Below, one piece after another: positions 15,014-22,352 of a stretch of 34,531 nucleotides of DNA. The DNA is from Chloroflexi bacterium UBA6077 (GTDB taxonomy: Bacteria; Chloroflexota; UBA6077): assembly GCA_002436065.1 (NCBI GenBank), contig DIXP01000076.1, positions 51,742 through 86,272 on the forward strand, given 5' to 3'. Under the pieces are notes generated by a model. The model did no database searches. It worked only from the letters and a program-made list of their open reading frames with translations, and was not told where the DNA came from. Within the stretch, counting starts at the first letter, position 1. Every line of letters starts with the position of its first letter. Made by a program: the position numbers and the translations under genes.

Positions 15014-16099
15014 CTAGATTCCCAGCATGCCGCTGAACAGGGTGTAGGCTATAAGCAGACCGAGGCATGTGTTGAAGACGGTCGCCAGGAAGTAGATCAT
15101 CAACGGCTTGGCGCCCAACTTCTTGATCTCGCCGAAGGCGAACTCCAGGCCAATGGAGACGAAGGCCATCGTGAGGAACACAGTCTGGATGGTCTTTATG
15201 TCCGTGGATGCCTGGGCGCTGAAGACGCCCGCGCTGGCCAGGATGGAGGCGGCGATGAAGCCCAGGACAAACTTGGGGAAGCGGTTCCAGATCTCCATGG
15301 GGCTGGGCTTCTTCTCTGGAGTGCGCTCTATCACCATCACCCAGTAGAGCGCGAGGCCGAATGCCGCCACGCCGATGAGGGCGTTCTGCGACATCTTCAC
15401 GATGGAAGCCACCTTCATGGCCGCTTCGCTGTGGACGGCGCCCGCGCCCACCACCGCCGCCGTGGTATCGATGTTGCCGCCGATCCAGGCGCCCGCCACA
15501 TCGGTGGGCAACCCCATGGCCTTTGCCGCCCAGGGCATGATCAACATCAACGGCAGGGCGAAGAGGATCACCAGGGTGGTTACGTACGCGAGCTGCTCCT
15601 TCTTCGCGAGGACGGCACCGGATGCGGCGATTGCCGCCGAGACGCCGCAGATAGAAACCGAGGCGGCCATCAGCGCCCGCAGCTTGTCATCCAGCTTAAA
15701 GAGACCGCAGACCCACCAGGTGAAGGCGAACACGCAGGTGATCATGATCACGGCCTGGATCATGCCCTTGGCGCCAATGCTCATAATCTGAGCGGTGTTG
15801 ACGCCGGCGCCCATCAGGACCAGGCCGGTCTTGAGGAAAAACTCGGTGCGGAAGCCTGAGCTGAGCTTACCCTTGACGCCTGTAGCGCCGAAGACGACGC
15901 TGGCCAGTAGACCGAGGCCCGCCGCCCAGATTGGGAACTCCAGCACCTTGCTCCCCATCGCCTTGTCTCCCCAGATGTTCATCTGCCTGGAGAGATAGGC
16001 CAGGGCGAAGACGATTGCCACCGAGACGACGAATACAACGGCTTTGGACATGCCACCCGACTCGGAACTCTCAGCCATAGATGCCGATTGCTGAGACAC
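15014..16099 (-). CDS. yeiH: YeiH/UPF0324 family putative sulfate exporter
   Basis: A polytopic membrane protein of about 361 residues with some ten hydrophobic segments. Family-typical stretches include LMGAGVNTAQIMSIGAKG, SICGVSAAIAASGAV with its conserved Cys, and AWIGGNIDTTAAVVGAGA. YeiH proteins are annotated as putative sulfate exporters; transport direction and substrate are not proven for most members. I start at the GTG at 16099, which follows AGGGAGGGA, rather than at the GTG at 16114, which overlaps that site. It heads a minus-strand unit with the 30-residue membrane peptide. No sulfur-metabolism gene or LysR regulator is adjacent, so sulfate is only a family-based guess. Confidence 0.9.
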   Translation of the reverse strand: MSQQSASMAESSESGGMSKAVVFVVSVAIVFALAYLSRQMNIWGDKAMGSKVLEFPIWAAGLGLLASVVFGATGVKGKLSSGFRTEFFLKTGLVLMGAGVNTAQIMSIGAKGMIQAVIMITCVFAFTWWVCGLFKLDDKLRALMAASVSICGVSAAIAASGAVLAKKEQLAYVTTLVILFALPLMLIMPWAAKAMGLPTDVAGAWIGGNIDTTAAVVGAGAVHSEAAMKVASIVKMSQNALIGVAAFGLALYWVMVIERTPEKKPSPMEIWNRFPKFVLGFIAASILASAGVFSAQASTDIKTIQTVFLTMAFVSIGLEFAFGEIKKLGAKPLMIYFLATVFNTCLGLLIAYTLFSGMLGI

Positions 16100-16114
16100 G
16101 ACTCCCTCCCTCAC

Positions 16115-16876
16115 TGGTTTGTTGTGGTTGACTATCCCTGGATCGTAAGATCCTGGCTTGACGCTTCAGGCCGGCCTGCCATCAGCCCTGGCCACGCCAA
16201 AGTCGCCACACATCCAAACCGACAGCCTTCTGCCCGTCTCACCACCTCCTCTCTCCACGAAGATACCGCAGTGCGACGAGGGCTGTGCCAAAGGGGGTAT
16301 TGAGTGGTCCGCCTGCGGCTGCCCGATCGTGAGCAATGCGATCCAACCTCCGCTGGGCAAAAGCGCGGCCGCCGCAGAAGGCTCGCCCCGTCTGCTGCCA
16401 ACACCAGACAGAGCGGACCAGAAGGGGGGCTTGCCCGCCCAATAGACGCACCCAGGGAAGCAGTCGAGGCTCGCATGGCCCTTCCCCAAGCGCAGCTATC
16501 TTAGTCATGAAGCTGGGCAACTGTCAATAGGGGTAACTATCGACAAGCGTAGCTGCGAAGTCCTGCACGAGGGGGCGTACGCATCCTTGACACTCGTGAG
16601 AGCGGATAGCCATAATACTGCCGCCCCATTCTTGGCGCCGGTCGACTCCTGCGGGTCCAGAGGGCTTCGGAACAGTCGACGTTCCACGCACGAGGATGCA
16701 GGCTAGAGTTATGGCGCTCCTCTGGCAACCGCGTCTCCAGACCGGTACGAGCAGCACCACCGTCCCAACAGGGTCACCCTCGTCCTGCCATCGTGGCATC
16801 TGGGCTTAGTCCAGACAGCCTGGTGGACAAGCTGTTGTGGCTGACCATCCATCTTCACGTAAGGAGATCGATACCC
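16115..16876. other. 760-base divergent noncoding region before the peptide-uptake operon
   Basis: Several open frames overlap here on both strands, but none has a ribosome site and protein-like sequence. The region holds the yeiH promoter (minus), a strong plus-strand promoter at 16587-16616 and a leader of about 250 bases to the binding-protein gene. I looked for SRP RNA, RNase P RNA, tmRNA, T-box and cobalamin elements and recognised none. Confidence 0.5.
16587..16616 (+). promoter_or_regulatory. Sigma-70 promoter of the peptide-uptake operon
   Basis: A consensus TTGACA (16587-16592) is followed after 18 bases by CATAAT (16611-16616). Transcription would begin near 16623, giving a leader of about 250 bases. 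Confidence 0.65.
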
Positions 16877-18520
16877 ATGGTCGGGAAACCTATCCACGTC
16901 GTCTTGGCACTGCTTGTCGCGCTCTCAACCCTCGCCGCGGCATGCTCTGGCGCAACCAGCTCGCCCGGCGTACCCAGCTCGTCCGGCGCGCCCAGCGCGT
17001 CTGGCGCGTCCGGATCAACCGGCTCATCCGGGGCGGTGATCACCAAGACCGATCTGACCGTGGCACAGAGCACCGAACCGCAATCGCTCGACCCGCAGCG
17101 AGACGCGGGCGGCCCCTCCTCCACGATTCAGGACAACGTCCTGGAGAAGTTGGTGTCCAATGGTCCGGACATGAAGTTGAGGCCGGAGCTTGCCACCGAG
17201 TGGAAGACCTCCGAAGACGGGAAGACGATCACCTTCAAATTGCGGTCCGGCGTGAAGTTCCACGACGGGACGGCTTTCGACGCCGAAGCCGTGAAGTTCA
17301 CCTTCGATCGGGCGCTGGGCAAGATCGACAAGAAGAAGAGCCGCTACGAGACCCTGCTCACCAGCTTAGACAGGGTGGAGGTCGTGGACCCTACCACCGT
17401 TCAGTTCGTGCTCAAGCAGCCCGATGCCCCCTTCCTGAACGCCCTTGCCCACAACGGCTCCGCGATCCTGAGCCCTACGGCCGTTCAGAAGCTGGGTGAC
17501 GAGTTCGCACGCAATCCAGTGGGAACCGGCCCCTTCAAGTTCGTGGAGTGGAAGCAGGGAGAGTCCCTGACCATAGCCAAGAACCCGGACTACTGGAGAA
17601 AGGACCTGCCCAAGCTGGACAAGGTCACCGTGAAGATCATTCCCGACGGGTCCACTAGGGTAATCTCCCTGGAGACCGGCGCTGTCGATATGGCCCTGGA
17701 GCTGCCAGAGTTGGATGCTGTCCGCCTCAAGAGCAACTCCAAGTACAAACTCACCACGGCGGAGAGCCTGCGCACAGTCTTCTATCGCCTCAACCCAACC
17801 ATCGCCCCCTTTGACGACATCAAGGTGCGACAGGCTTTCGTGGAAGCGATCAATGTCAAGGACATCGCCGCCACCATCCTTGAGGGACTGCACCGCCCGG
17901 CGGAGCGCGCCACCTTCGCCCCCGCCGTATATGGCGTAAGCAAGAAGGTTCCGCCCTACGAGTACAGTATCGAGCACGCGAAGAAGCTGCTGGACGAGGC
18001 CGGCTGGGTACCCGGCCCCGACGGTGTCCGCCAGAAAGAGGGCAAGCCCCTTCAGTTCACCCTCTGGACAACCAACGCCCGCTACCCCAAGGATAGCCAG
18101 ATATCGGAGAACGTGGCACGGACCCTGGCGCAGATCGGCATGAAGACGGACGTGCAGACCATGGAGTGGGGCGCCTACCGCGACAGCCTGTTCAACAGGA
18201 AGTTCCAGGCATTCCTCTTCGGAGCCGGAGTGTCCACCGGGGATGTGGACTACGTGATCAGCATGCTATTCCACTCCAGCAGCCAGTACGCTCAGGGCAA
18301 GATCCCGGATGAAGAGGCCATAATGAAGGCGCGAGCCGAGGTCAACCCGGAGAAGAGACTCGCTATGTACGATGACCTCCAGACCAAGATGCGTGACCAG
18401 TACATATGGATGCCGATCTACTGGCAGTCGATCCTGATGGCTACCAGCGATCAGGTGCAGGGCTACGTCCAGTATCCCGACGAGTCCTCGCGCTTCGCCG
18501 AAACCTACATAGGCAAGTAA
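16877..18520 (+). CDS. ABC transporter substrate-binding lipoprotein, family 5 (peptide type)
   Basis: An extracellular solute-binding protein of 547 residues. The signal peptide ends at a lipobox (STLAAAC, Cys about residue 23). A Ser/Gly/Ala-rich linker (to about 55) precedes the mature domain, which begins DLTVAQSTEPQSLDPQRD. The family 5 signature region reads LATEWKTSEDGKTITFKLR and GVKFHDGTAFDAEAVKFTFDR. Family members capture peptides, nickel or oligosaccharides; with gamma-glutamyltransferase and a peptidase downstream, peptides or gamma-glutamyl compounds are likely ligands. I use the ATG at 16877 (AAGGAGA nine bases before) since the longer frame from 16793 would bury the signal peptide. 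It opens the operon, followed by a hairpin and two permeases. Confidence 0.93.
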   Translation: MVGKPIHVVLALLVALSTLAAACSGATSSPGVPSSSGAPSASGASGSTGSSGAVITKTDLTVAQSTEPQSLDPQRDAGGPSSTIQDNVLEKLVSNGPDMKLRPELATEWKTSEDGKTITFKLRSGVKFHDGTAFDAEAVKFTFDRALGKIDKKKSRYETLLTSLDRVEVVDPTTVQFVLKQPDAPFLNALAHNGSAILSPTAVQKLGDEFARNPVGTGPFKFVEWKQGESLTIAKNPDYWRKDLPKLDKVTVKIIPDGSTRVISLETGAVDMALELPELDAVRLKSNSKYKLTTAESLRTVFYRLNPTIAPFDDIKVRQAFVEAINVKDIAATILEGLHRPAERATFAPAVYGVSKKVPPYEYSIEHAKKLLDEAGWVPGPDGVRQKEGKPLQFTLWTTNARYPKDSQISENVARTLAQIGMKTDVQTMEWGAYRDSLFNRKFQAFLFGAGVSTGDVDYVISMLFHSSSQYAQGKIPDEEAIMKARAEVNPEKRLAMYDDLQTKMRDQYIWMPIYWQSILMATSDQVQGYVQYPDESSRFAETYIGK

Positions 18521-18542
18521 GGTTAGAGAGATCTAATCCAAA

Positions 18543-18578
18543 GGCCGCAGATGCTCCGCGTTGGGAGCATCTGCGGCC
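18543..18578 (+). terminator. Perfect 15-bp hairpin between binding protein and permease genes
   Basis: GGCCGCAGATGCTCC pairs perfectly with its complement (18564-18578) around a 6-base loop, with no T-run after it. In ABC operons hairpins here usually protect the binding-protein mRNA and lower permease output, so I read it as a stabiliser or attenuator. Confidence 0.75.
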
Positions 18579-18604
18579 CACCCAATGACGAGGTCGACTC
18601 CACG

Positions 18605-19444
18605 ATGGATCTGGCGAAACGGTTGGCTCGACACAAGCTATCCCTCTTGGGGCTGGTGCTGATCGCGATTCTGCTGGTGGTAGCCTGTCTTGCACCCCTC
18701 ATCTCACCGTGGGATCCGCAGTTCCAGAACCTCCAGGCGCGACGGCTGCCCCCTAGCCCGGAGCACTTCCTTGGCACGGACGAGCTTGGTCGCGACCTGC
18801 TGAGCCGCTTGATCCACGGCGCTCGGGTTTCCCTGCTGGTGGGTGTGCTCTCCGTCGCGTTCGCAATGGCCGTGGGCGTTCCCCTGGGGCTCAGTGCGGG
18901 CTACCTCGGGAAGCATTACGACCATCTAATCATGCGGGCCATGGACGTCACTCTGGCCTTTCCTCGCATTCTGCTGGCAATCCTGCTTGTTGCGGTCCTG
19001 GGGCCAGGTCTTTGGAAGATGGTGCTCGCCGTGGGCATCTGGACGATTCCGGTCTTCGCCAGGACCGTCAGATCCAAGACCCTTTCGCTGAAAGAGCGCG
19101 ACTTTGTGTTGGCGGCTCAGGCGCTAGGGGCCAGCGGGACGCGCACCATGTTCCGACATATCCTCCCCAACTGTCTCAGCCCGCTCCTGGTGGAGGCCAC
19201 TCTGAACATCGGGACAGCTATCCTCACGGAGTCCACCCTGAGCTTTCTGGGGCTCGGCATTGGCCCCGGCACCCCAACCTGGGGCCTGATCCTGAGCGGC
19301 GGGCGCGCCTACCTCCGAGACGCCCCTCACATCTCCACCTTTCCAGGGCTGGCCATCATGTTCACGGTGCTGGCCTTCAACTTCGTGGGCGATGGGCTGC
19401 GAGATGTGCTGGACCCCCGCCGCAATCGGCTGAGGGGGGCGTAA
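18605..19444 (+). CDS. ABC transporter permease, DppC/OppC type
   Basis: A 279-residue inner-membrane permease. An N-terminal helix (about 14-34) and a periplasmic segment with the OppC-type LGTDELGRDLLSRLIHGARVS lead-in are followed by about five more helices. The ATPase-contact EAA loop reads AQALGASGTRTMFRHILPN (about 176-194). It forms the channel with the DppB-type partner, whose gene starts two bases after this stop. The ATG at 18605 follows a GAGGT site; the frame upstream to 18551 overlaps the hairpin and is not used. The gene order, C-type before B-type, is the reverse of the usual dppBC order. Confidence 0.92.
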   Translation: MDLAKRLARHKLSLLGLVLIAILLVVACLAPLISPWDPQFQNLQARRLPPSPEHFLGTDELGRDLLSRLIHGARVSLLVGVLSVAFAMAVGVPLGLSAGYLGKHYDHLIMRAMDVTLAFPRILLAILLVAVLGPGLWKMVLAVGIWTIPVFARTVRSKTLSLKERDFVLAAQALGASGTRTMFRHILPNCLSPLLVEATLNIGTAILTESTLSFLGLGIGPGTPTWGLILSGGRAYLRDAPHISTFPGLAIMFTVLAFNFVGDGLRDVLDPRRNRLRGA

Positions 19445-19446
19445 AG

Positions 19447-20370
19447 ATGCATCTCTACAAGTACTTCGCCACCAGGGTTCTGGCGTTGATCCCAGTTGGT
19501 CTGATCATCGCCAGCATCGTCTTCTTCCTTATCCGAATGGCGCCGGGAGACCCAGCGGAGATAGTGCTGGGGATGTACGCCTCACCACAGGCCGTCTCCC
19601 AGCTGCGGGCCGAGATGGGAATCGATCAGCCAATTCACGTCCAGTACGGGCGGTTTCTGGGAAACCTCGTCCGCGGGGACCTCGGGAAGTCCTACCGGAC
19701 CAACCGGCTGGTGACGGCCGAACTCTCCCGCGCCTTCGGTCCAACGGCAATGCTCGCCTCGGCTGCCTTCCTGCTGGCTCTGTTGATAGGGATACCCGCC
19801 GGGGTGATCTCATCCCTCCGCCCCTACTCGTGGCTCGACAACGGGGTTATGTTGATGGCCATCTTCGGCGTATCGATGCCCGGCTTCTGGCTAGCCCTGA
19901 TACTGATGCTGCTGTTTGCCCTCTACCTCGGGGTGCTCCCCGCCGCGGGCTTCGGGACACCCGCCCACCTGGTGCTGCCGGCCGTGGCACTTTCCGGAGG
20001 GACGATGGCCGTGGCCGCCCGCATGGTGCGCTCCGAGATGCTAGAGGTGATGGGGCAGGACTTCATCCGGGTTGCTCGCTCCAAGGGGCTGAGAGAGCAA
20101 CTGGTCATCTACAGACACGCATTGAAGAACGCCATGCTGCCGGTGGTTACATCCCTGGGCGTTCGCTTCGGGACCCTATTGGGCGGCGCGGTGGTCACAG
20201 AGACGATCTTCGCATGGCCGGGCCTGGGAACGCTGATGATCAACGCAGTGTACATGCGGGACTACCCGATCATCCAGGGAGTAGTAATCCTTCTGGCCAC
20301 GATATACGTCACCGTCAACCTGGTGGTGGACTTCTGCTACGCCTGGTTGGACCCGAGGATCAGGTACTAA
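19447..20370 (+). CDS. ABC transporter permease, DppB/OppB type
   Basis: A 307-residue permease with six membrane helices. The first helix covers about 10-30 (LALIPVGLIIASIVFFLIR), the periplasmic part contains MAPGDPAEIVLG, and the EAA loop reads VARSKGLREQLVIYRHALKN. I start at the ATG at 19447, after AGGGGGGC and only two bases past the stop of the C-type permease. The frame is open back to 19012, but that stretch is out-of-frame overlap with the previous gene. No ATP-binding subunit follows: after a 210-base gap with a REP-like doublet the next gene is gamma-glutamyltransferase. The transporter must therefore borrow ATPases encoded elsewhere. Confidence 0.92.
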   Translation: MHLYKYFATRVLALIPVGLIIASIVFFLIRMAPGDPAEIVLGMYASPQAVSQLRAEMGIDQPIHVQYGRFLGNLVRGDLGKSYRTNRLVTAELSRAFGPTAMLASAAFLLALLIGIPAGVISSLRPYSWLDNGVMLMAIFGVSMPGFWLALILMLLFALYLGVLPAAGFGTPAHLVLPAVALSGGTMAVAARMVRSEMLEVMGQDFIRVARSKGLREQLVIYRHALKNAMLPVVTSLGVRFGTLLGGAVVTETIFAWPGLGTLMINAVYMRDYPIIQGVVILLATIYVTVNLVVDFCYAWLDPRIRY

Positions 20371-20415
20371 GCAGGTGGCCCAAGATAGCCCGCACTTCGT
20401 CACCACGCTGCGTTC

Positions 20416-20492
20416 CCGTCACCCCCGCGAAAGCGGGGGTCCACGGCGCTACACGTGGCAAGGCTGGATTCCCGCTTTCGCGGGAATGACGG
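20416..20492. repeat. REP-like palindromic doublet
   Basis: Two hairpins, ACCCCCGC-GAAA-GCGGGGGT (20421-20440) and ATTCCCGC-TTTC-GCGGGAAT (20468-20487), stand in inverted orientation, and the outer ends CCGTCA and TGACGG also match. Such units are widespread intergenic repeats in bacteria. It sits mid-operon, where it may stabilise or end the upstream mRNA. Confidence 0.75.
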
Positions 20493-20581
20493 TCTGGTTG
20501 TGCACCAGATCTGAGGACAGATGCTTAGATAAGGGAGCACAAGCAGTGGATGTCCAGCTCCCATAGTCAGGAGGTAGCTTC

Positions 20582-22339
20582 ATGAGTTCAAGAGTGATGG
20601 ACGCCAAGCCCCTTCGCCCACAAGTTATGTCTACTCAGGGCATGGTGGCTGCTGGGCACTACCTGGCTGCCTCAGCCGGCTTCCGCATGCTGGCGGTCGG
20701 CGGGAACGCTGTGGATGCCGGCGTCGCGGCAGGGCTGGCCCTGAATACCGTCCATACGGACATGACCACCCTCTCGGGTGTCGCCCCCATCATCCTCTAT
20801 CTAGCCGAGGAGCGCCGCGTGGTCACCATCGCCGGGATTGGCCGGTGGCCCGCTGCTGCAACACTGGAGCTGTTCCGCGACAGGTTGGGAGGGATCCCTG
20901 AGTGGCCCCTCAACTGCGTGGTGCCGGCCGCGGCCGACGCCTGGCTGAGTGCCCTCGAAAAGTACGGTACCATGTCCCTGGCTCAGGTAGTCCAGCCAGC
21001 GCTGGAGATGGCGGAGAAGGGCTACGCGGTGTACCCCTTCCAGAACTACGCCATCGGACACTACCTTTCAACCTACCAAAAGTGGCCGGAGAACACGCGG
21101 ATCTTCCTACGAGATGGCGAGGCTCCTCCCGTGGGCACAGTCATCAGGCAGGGAGATCTAGGCCGCACCTTCCACCGCTTGATGGAAGCGGAGAAAAAAG
21201 CTGGCTCAGGTGGTCGAGCAGCAGGGATCCGGGCTGCAAGAGAACTCTTCTACCGCGGTGACATCGCGAGGGCGATGGTAGACTACACCCGCCGCTTCGG
21301 AGGGCTGTTGAGCGAAGCCGACTTCGCCACTTACGAGGCAAAGGAAGAGCGCTCGTTCAGCCTCCGGTTCCGTGGTCTGGAGCTTCACGCATGTGGTCCC
21401 TGGTGCCAGGGCACGGTGCTCCCCCAGGCACTGGGCATTCTCAGCAACTTCAACCTCGCATCGCTGGGATACAACACTCCCCAGTATATCCACGTCCTGG
21501 TGGAAGCGCTGAAGCTCGCCTTTGCCGACAGGGAGGCGTTCTGTGGAGACCCCGAGTTCGTAGACGTCCCCATGGAGGGACTGCTGGACACGGAGTACCT
21601 TCGGGCCCGCGCGAGCCTCATCGATGTGGAGCGCGCTTGGCCTGGGGTTCCTCCCGCCGGAGATCCTCGCCGAAGGTTGGCCGTGCCCAGCGAGGACGTC
21701 GCTGCAGCGTCTGCCAGGGCGTGGGAGGGCACGCCACCCGACAGCATCAGGCCGACGGATACAAGCTGCGTCACCGTCCTGGACTCCTTGGGCAATCTCT
21801 TCTCCGCAACCCCCAGCGATGGCTACAGCCAGGGGGGGATAGTCCCCGGTCTGGGACTGGGCGTCTCCGAGCGCGGAGCGCAGAGCCACCTGGATCCCGA
21901 TCACCCGAACGCTCTGCGTCCCGGGAAACGGCCCAGCCTGACCCCGAATCCATTCCTGCTGCTGAAGGACGGGAAGCCATTCATGGCCATGGCATCCCCG
22001 GGCAACAACCGCCAGCCCCAGGCGATGCTACAGGTGCTCCTGAACATGTTTGTCTGGGGAATGCAACCCCAGGCAGCAGTGGAGGCACCGCGCTTCGCCA
22101 GTTACTCCTTTCCAGCCACCACCTATCCCCACGTCTACTACCCCGGCCGCCTCTATCTTGAGAAGGGGATCGACGAGCAGGTGGTCCCGAAGCTGGAGGA
22201 GTTGGGGCATCAGATTCAGTGGTGGACCCATTGGACCTGGTCGGCGGGCGGCGTGTGCCTCTCCATGCGCGACCCGGCAACCGGCGTGGTCTACGGCGCG
22301 GCGGACCCCAGACGCGAGGGTATGGCAATAGGCTTGTGA
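20582..22339 (+). CDS. ggt: Gamma-glutamyltransferase family enzyme
   Basis: An Ntn-hydrolase of 585 residues that hydrolyses or transfers gamma-glutamyl groups, as in glutathione or gamma-glutamyl amides. It is made as a proenzyme that cuts itself before a threonine. The N-terminal region GGNAVDAGVAAGLALNTVH is family-typical. The self-cleavage site reads PTDT-SCVTVLD with Thr394 as the likely nucleophile, followed by GNLFSATPSDG. Family members usually have a His after the Thr (TTH), here Ser, as in some relatives acting on cephalosporins or capsule polymers, so the substrate is uncertain. No signal peptide is visible, unlike secreted GGTs, implying cytoplasmic action on imported compounds. 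The start has a clear AGGAGGT site. The S9 peptidase gene follows within 14 bases. Confidence 0.9.
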   Translation: MSSRVMDAKPLRPQVMSTQGMVAAGHYLAASAGFRMLAVGGNAVDAGVAAGLALNTVHTDMTTLSGVAPIILYLAEERRVVTIAGIGRWPAAATLELFRDRLGGIPEWPLNCVVPAAADAWLSALEKYGTMSLAQVVQPALEMAEKGYAVYPFQNYAIGHYLSTYQKWPENTRIFLRDGEAPPVGTVIRQGDLGRTFHRLMEAEKKAGSGGRAAGIRAARELFYRGDIARAMVDYTRRFGGLLSEADFATYEAKEERSFSLRFRGLELHACGPWCQGTVLPQALGILSNFNLASLGYNTPQYIHVLVEALKLAFADREAFCGDPEFVDVPMEGLLDTEYLRARASLIDVERAWPGVPPAGDPRRRLAVPSEDVAAASARAWEGTPPDSIRPTDTSCVTVLDSLGNLFSATPSDGYSQGGIVPGLGLGVSERGAQSHLDPDHPNALRPGKRPSLTPNPFLLLKDGKPFMAMASPGNNRQPQAMLQVLLNMFVWGMQPQAAVEAPRFASYSFPATTYPHVYYPGRLYLEKGIDEQVVPKLEELGHQIQWWTHWTWSAGGVCLSMRDPATGVVYGAADPRREGMAIGL

Positions 22340-22352
22340 GGAGGTTGTGAAG

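Noticed and set aside
16440..16500. SRP RNA or another structural RNA suggested by GGGAAGCAG
   Set aside because: The conserved SRP apical helix sequence and its pairing are absent, and no other known RNA core could be traced in 16115-16876.
19012..19446. An N-terminal extension of the B-type permease
   Set aside because: It overlaps the C-type permease in another frame and reads as Arg/Pro/His-rich shadow sequence. The ATG at 19447 begins the known family sequence.
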